From assembly GCF_013276795.1 (NCBI RefSeq), contig NZ_VMLR01000002.1:239913-303912 (forward strand): a stretch of 64,000 nt of DNA, written 5' to 3'. Shown here in pieces: positions 59,946-64,000 of the stretch; within the stretch, counting starts at the first letter, position 1, and each line of letters begins with the position of its first letter. The position numbers were made by a program, and so were the translations under genes. The stretch comes from Streptococcus sp. 2342. Lineage in GTDB: Bacteria; Bacillota; Bacilli; Lactobacillales; Streptococcaceae. The notes beneath the pieces were generated by a model. It was not told where the DNA came from, searched no databases, and was given only the letters and a program-made list of their open reading frames with translations.

Positions 59946-60779
59946 TTACTTCACAGATCCTTCTGACAATCCACTTGCAATCTTATTTTGGATGACAGAG
60001 AAGAAAATGATTGATGGAAGAACTACAATAACAGACGCTGCCATCATATCTCCCCAGTCTAGTATTTCTGAACCATTAAGTGAACGAAGGGCTACTGCTA
60101 CTGTCATCTTTCCTGTATTGTTAATCAAAATCAAGGCATACAGGAATTCATTCCAAGCATTGATAAATGTATAAATAGCTGTTGCTACAATACCTGGTGC
60201 TACAATCGGTAGCACAACTTTATAAAACGTTACAAATTTATTTGCACCATCAATTCGAGCTGCTTCTTCAATTCCAATTGGAACTGTTTGGAAAAATCCA
60301 ACTAAGAGCCAAACTGCATATGGAACACTAAAAGATAGATAAACCATCATCAAGCCAAATAAACTATTTGTTAACCCAACTTTAGCAATGGCAATTGAAT
60401 AGGGAATTGCTAACAAAATTGGTGGGAAAATATAGGTAATGACGAGTAGTCTCGACATGATTGCTCCCAATTTAGGGAAGAATCGAACAATACCGTAGGC
60501 TGCCATAGCAGAAATAATAATCGCAATAAGGGTTGTAGCTAAGGCAATGATTAAACTATTTCGAATGTTATCAATAAAGTGCAAATCGTTGATAACATGT
60601 ATAAAATAATCTAATGTAAACTGTTCAGGCCAAAATCGTGTTGGATACTGAGTCAATTCCCCTTTCCCCTTGACAGACGATATGATAATCCATACCAATG
60701 GGAAAATTGCAACAATAGTCGCACCAATCAAGAGTGCATGTGAGAGAATATCTAAATAAATACTGGATTTCTTCTTCAT
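59946..60779 (-). CDS. CUT1 ABC importer permease (NanW-like)
   Basis: A 277-aa permease with six helices and EAA loop EAARIDGANKFVTFYKVVLPIVAPG. Partner of the permease at 60779-61663, with which it shares one base. By position it belongs to the second importer of the pneumococcal sialic locus (SP_1688-1690 equivalents), whose substrate includes anhydro-sialic acid. Confidence 0.85.
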   Translation of the reverse strand: MKKKSSIYLDILSHALLIGATIVAIFPLVWIIISSVKGKGELTQYPTRFWPEQFTLDYFIHVINDLHFIDNIRNSLIIALATTLIAIIISAMAAYGIVRFFPKLGAIMSRLLVITYIFPPILLAIPYSIAIAKVGLTNSLFGLMMVYLSFSVPYAVWLLVGFFQTVPIGIEEAARIDGANKFVTFYKVVLPIVAPGIVATAIYTFINAWNEFLYALILINNTGKMTVAVALRSLNGSEILDWGDMMAASVIVVLPSIIFFSVIQNKIASGLSEGSVK

Positions 60780-61663
60780 TATTTTCTACCCTCCTTTTCC
60801 CACTTACTGATGATAGCAAAGTAGATAAAGCAAATCGCCATCAAGAAGATAAAGAGCAACACTGTAACTGCTGAAGCACGACCCAACAATTTAGTGCCCC
60901 AACCCAGGTTGTAAGCAAAAATTGGAAGCGTCGTTGTAGCATTAGCCGGTCCACCACCCGTAATAAGGTAGATAATGTCAAAGTTATTAAAGATCCATAC
61001 AGTTCTCAAAACAACTAGAAGCCCTACAACTACTTTAATATGTGGAAAGACGATAAACTTGAACACCTGCCAACTTGAAGCACCATCTATCTTAGCAGCC
61101 TCAAATTGTTCTTCTGGTACTGTTTGCAAAGCTGAAAGCACATTAACCATAATCATTGGTGCTCCAAACCAAATGTTGATAAACACCAAACATAGGAATG
61201 CCCATGTACTATCTGTCAAAAATGCAGGTGTATGTTCCATTAAACCTAATTTTACGATTAGATTAGGTAAGTAGCCATAAACCCCGTTTAGAATCCACTG
61301 CCAAGAGAAGGCAATAACGATGGTAGGAAATGCCCAAGGAACAATCAATAAGGTCCTATATAATTTCTTGAAGTGGCGTACTCTGTGAGGAGCTAAAGCC
61401 AATACAAACCCTACTAAAACTTGACCAACTAATGAGAAAATGGTCCACTTAATTGAATTAAAGAACGCATTAAAGAAGTTGGGATCTGATAGCACAGCTT
61501 TATAGTTAGCTAAACCAACAAATTTATAATTGGGCATAATCAAATGCTTATTGGTAAAGCTATAAAAAATACTCGAGAAAAACGGATAAACAAAGAGTAA
61601 TCCTACGATAATCATAGCTGGTAAAACAAATATCCAGCGAGTTAAATTACGTTCTTTAACCAT
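60779..61663 (-). CDS. CUT1 ABC importer permease (NanV-like)
   Basis: A 294-aa permease: six helices, EAA loop EAAKIDGASSWQVFKFIVFPHIK. The N-terminal helix begins after RNLTRW. The next gene starts at its stop codon. Pairs with the lipoprotein gene upstream; no ATPase gene nearby. Confidence 0.85.
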   Translation of the reverse strand: MVKERNLTRWIFVLPAMIIVGLLFVYPFFSSIFYSFTNKHLIMPNYKFVGLANYKAVLSDPNFFNAFFNSIKWTIFSLVGQVLVGFVLALAPHRVRHFKKLYRTLLIVPWAFPTIVIAFSWQWILNGVYGYLPNLIVKLGLMEHTPAFLTDSTWAFLCLVFINIWFGAPMIMVNVLSALQTVPEEQFEAAKIDGASSWQVFKFIVFPHIKVVVGLLVVLRTVWIFNNFDIIYLITGGGPANATTTLPIFAYNLGWGTKLLGRASAVTVLLFIFLMAICFIYFAIISKWEKEGRK

Positions 61664-61690
61664 TCTCCTTCTCCCTTCTTTTACAAGATT

Positions 61691-61718
61691 GGGCTAGGGC
61701 TTTTCAGCTCACTAGCCC
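61691..61718 (-). terminator. Intercistronic hairpin after the second lipoprotein gene
   Basis: GGGCTAG and CTAGCCC make a 7-bp stem with GAGC/GCTTTT in the loop; no strong T-run. Same position relative to its genes as the hairpin at 56199. Confidence 0.5.
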
Positions 61719-61741
61719 ACCTATTTTCTAGTCTTTTACAT

Positions 61742-63079
61742 CTACTGAACAGCCTCAAATAAATCGTTTAATTGTTTTTCTGCTTCTTTTGCAGCTTTCA
61801 TAGGATCTGTTCCATTTGTAATGATATCTTGGAACATTTGTTCAATAATGTGTTGGTTAGTCAACATACCAGCTTGTACACTTGGTCCATTTTCATAACC
61901 AATAGCAGTACCTTTTTTAACAGCTTCAGTAATCACTTCTTCAGCATGTTTAAATTTCTTACGAGTTTCATTTTCTTTATAGGCTGCAGAATCGCTAATC
62001 CCCTTAATAGTTGGCAACATACCTACTGGAGTTGAATCAAGGAATTTAACGTAGTCTTCTTCATTATAAAGTGCTTCTAAGAATGCTTTAGCAACTTCTG
62101 GATGTTTTGAATTTTTCCAAACAACCATTGGAATGTTTGAGGTCTCAATTCCTTGGTCTTTATCAGATTCTTTGATTTTTGGAATAGGATAAGCATCAAT
62201 CGAATCAATCAATTGAGGACTGTTGGCATTGATTCCTCCGATATGGAAGCCAGAGTTAAAGTCAAATGCTGTTTTTCCTTGATAGAACAAGGTAGCTTGC
62301 TGAAGGACATTAAAGTTCAAAGAATCTTGAGGTGAGATTTCTTTATACAATTTAACCCAGTATTTAATACCATCTTGAGCAAGTTGACTTGTCAAGTCTG
62401 CTTTAAGATCTTTTGTTAAGAGGCTTCCTCCACCACTACGTACGTAGAAGTTCAAGAAACGTGTTGCCATTAAGTCATTTGTTCCGAACGGAACAGACAA
62501 GCCATAAACTCCAGCTTCTTTCAATTTTTTAGAAGCTTCATAGAGTTGATCCCAAGTTTTAGGAACCTCAATATTATGTTCTTTTAACAAATCAGTTCTA
62601 ACCCACATAACTTGTGCATGTGAATAAAGAGGAACAGAGTAGTAATCATTTCCGATTTTTGCTTCATTTAAGGCAGTTTCGTTAAATTTATCCTGTCCAA
62701 TACGCTTGATAGAATCATTTAGCGGAACCAAAGCATCTGAGTTGACCATTTCCATTACTTGGTTAGGAAGAGCTGTACTGATATCTGGCACATTTCCATT
62801 TGCTAAACCTGTAGTCCATTTAGTATAGAAATCATTCCAAGAGAATGTTTCAATCTTAATTTTCGTTTTTGGATGCTTTTGCATGAAAGCATCTGCTGAT
62901 TTTTGAATACTTTCTAAACGCGGTCCTTGAGTAAAGGAGTGCCACATTGTAATCTCACCAGATAATTCTGTCGGTGGTTCAGTACTAGTTGTACTTTCTT
63001 TCTTTCCTGAACAAGCTACCAAGGCAACAGCTGCTAGCGCAACTCCAGCTAGACATAAAAACTTTCTCATTTTTTTCAT
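61742..63079 (-). CDS. Sugar-binding lipoprotein of the second importer (NanU-like)
   Basis: A 445-aa solute-binding lipoprotein, lipobox LVAC near residue 23 followed by SGKKES. The binding domain has EITMWHSFTQGPRLESIQKSADAF, characteristic of carbohydrate-binding family 1. Located upstream of its two permeases and 18 bases after a YhcH-family gene. Confidence 0.87.
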   Translation of the reverse strand: MKKMRKFLCLAGVALAAVALVACSGKKESTTSTEPPTELSGEITMWHSFTQGPRLESIQKSADAFMQKHPKTKIKIETFSWNDFYTKWTTGLANGNVPDISTALPNQVMEMVNSDALVPLNDSIKRIGQDKFNETALNEAKIGNDYYSVPLYSHAQVMWVRTDLLKEHNIEVPKTWDQLYEASKKLKEAGVYGLSVPFGTNDLMATRFLNFYVRSGGGSLLTKDLKADLTSQLAQDGIKYWVKLYKEISPQDSLNFNVLQQATLFYQGKTAFDFNSGFHIGGINANSPQLIDSIDAYPIPKIKESDKDQGIETSNIPMVVWKNSKHPEVAKAFLEALYNEEDYVKFLDSTPVGMLPTIKGISDSAAYKENETRKKFKHAEEVITEAVKKGTAIGYENGPSVQAGMLTNQHIIEQMFQDIITNGTDPMKAAKEAEKQLNDLFEAVQ

Positions 63080-63097
63080 CGTTCTTCCCTTTCTACA

Positions 63098-63550
63098 TTA
63101 AGAAATCGCAACTTTAAAGACAACTTTTTTCACAGGTTCATCATTTATACGAACCTTGGGTTGATGTAAATCCTCTGGAAAAGTGATGAGACATTCGCCA
63201 GCTCTCAAATGAACCAACTGTTCCACTTTCCCTGTGTATAATTCAATATCCTTCTCTTCATCATATTCTTGGGTAACGCTTACATTTTCTGGTGATGTAA
63301 CAGCCATGGCTTCTTCGTTTTCCAAAACTAAATGAATATCCAAATATTTTTGGTGTGTTTCAAAGAAATCCCCTGCTTGACCATCTGCTAGATAAGTAAA
63401 GCAATTCCCAAACAATCGATCACCATCGATAGCAATCGGACCTTCTGTTAAATTTTCTAGTCCTGTTTTTTCTAGAAAATCTATTAATGTTGCAAAATGT
63501 GGATTGACTCCCACATAAGTTCCTAAACGGCTAATTTTTGTAATAATCAT
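63098..63550 (-). CDS. YhcH/NanQ-family sugar anomerase, second copy
   Basis: A 150-aa member of the same family as the protein at 53638-54090, though clearly diverged. HQKYLDIHLVLENEE and HLRAGECLITFPEDLHQPKVRI contain the metal ligands. AAAGGAGG lies 9 bases before the ATG. First gene of the transport unit. Confidence 0.85.
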   Translation of the reverse strand: MIITKISRLGTYVGVNPHFATLIDFLEKTGLENLTEGPIAIDGDRLFGNCFTYLADGQAGDFFETHQKYLDIHLVLENEEAMAVTSPENVSVTQEYDEEKDIELYTGKVEQLVHLRAGECLITFPEDLHQPKVRINDEPVKKVVFKVAIS

Positions 63551-63656
63551 CTCTTCTAACCTCCTTTCTCAATCTATTTTTCCTATCCAAGTTCCCCATT
63601 CTTCTGTCTAGCATTTTCTACTAGAAGGACATAAAAACACTACACTCTCTAGCCTA

Positions 63657-63792
63657 TACTCTTTGAAAATCTCTTCAAACCGCAGTCGCTTCACCTTGAA
63701 TTATATAGGTCAGTCTTATCTACAACCTCAAAGCGGTGTTTTGGGCAATCTGCTACTAGCTTGCTAGTTTCTTCTTTGATTTTCATTCAGTA
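63657..63792 (+). repeat. BOX element, diverged
   Basis: TACTCTTTGAAAATCTCTTC to TTTCATTCAGTA, 136 bp; several changes against the others, including CAGTA for GAGTA at the right end. Confidence 0.8.
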
Positions 63793-63975
63793 TCTCCTCA
63801 ATCTTCACAAGGAGGTCTGATTTTTCTAGCGACAAACAGAATAAATAAGTTAGTTCAATGAGCTACCTTCCTTATAGATGAAATTGATATTCATGAAGGA
63901 AGTCGCCCTTTATTTTTTGCAAAAGATACTAGTATGAATCTATTTGGGGAATTGAATTTATAAGCTGCTCACTTA

Positions 63976-64000
63976 TACTCTTCGAAAATCAAATTCAAAC
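63976..64000 (+). repeat. Start of a BOX element cut by the window edge
   Basis: TACTCTTCGAAAATC followed by AAATTCAAAC matches the first 25 bases of boxA with one variation. Confidence 0.65.

Larger units (their letters stand above)
63551..64000. other. 450-base stretch without a gene, holding two BOX sequences
   Basis: Contains the BOX at 63657-63792, the start of another at 63976, a Shine-Dalgarno-like CACAAGGAGG near 63815 with no open frame after it, and a hairpin at 63870-63912 followed by a T-rich tract on the plus strand. No coding region found. Confidence 0.6.

Noticed and set aside
59733..60174. Two open frames on the plus strand
   Set aside because: They cross the BOX element and the antisense of the permease gene.

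Overview
The window is chromosomal DNA of a mitis-group Streptococcus. It is very close to S. pneumoniae in gene content and order (relA-dtd, pepO, psaBCA-tpxD, ftsA-ftsZ-ylm-divIVA-ileS, ddl-murF, recR-pbp2B, and the sialic-acid region) and carries at least six complete BOX repeats plus one cut by the window edge. Three features suggest S. mitis, S. pseudopneumoniae or another close relative rather than a typical pneumococcus: a choline-binding amidase between relA and the metallo-hydrolase gene, a LysM-bearing M26 protease between gpmA and ileS, and no nanB sialidase gene inside the sialic-acid locus. This assignment rests on remembered gene order and was not checked by alignment.

Layout. 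1-3.4 kb: partial DUF389 membrane protein, an ABC exporter, and the fused remains of an XRE regulator and a radical-SAM/SPASM enzyme (a decayed peptide-modification locus), next to a 287-bp element with inverted ends. 3.4-9.2 kb: BceRS-like two-component system, DUF2974 hydrolase, Rrf2 regulator, phosphoesterase, psaR and a small membrane protein. 9.3-14.5 kb: dtd and relA, the choline-binding amidase, and a glyoxalase-II-like hydrolase. 14.7-20 kb: pepO and the manganese operon psaB-psaC-psaA-tpxD, with a good PsaR operator over the promoter. 20-27 kb: MacB/FtsX-type ABC exporter, GH95 fucosidase, gpmA. 27-35.8 kb: the 1869-aa protease and ileS with its T-box leader. 35.8-41.7 kb: division operon. 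41.9-48.6 kb: a membrane protein, NUDIX hydrolase, murF, ddl, recR and pbp2B; PBP2B carries residues associated with beta-lactam resistance.

48.8-63.6 kb is a sialic-acid/amino-sugar region: an RpiR regulator, ManNAc kinase (ROK), N-acetylneuraminate lyase, YesL-like protein, two YhcH/NanQ-type sugar anomerases, two ABC importers of the CUT1 type, ManNAc-6-P epimerase and a Gfo/Idh oxidoreductase. Together they import sialic acid or related sugars, equilibrate the anomers, cleave Neu5Ac to ManNAc plus pyruvate, phosphorylate ManNAc and epimerise it to GlcNAc-6-P. Two operon promoters share a -35 box overlapping a CcpA-like site. A RelB/ParE-type toxin-antitoxin pair is inserted between the regulator and the kinase, bracketed by two near-identical 35-bp copies of the convergent terminator.

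Most genes lie on the minus strand. The last 450 bases hold two BOX sequences and a hairpin, with no gene I can support.
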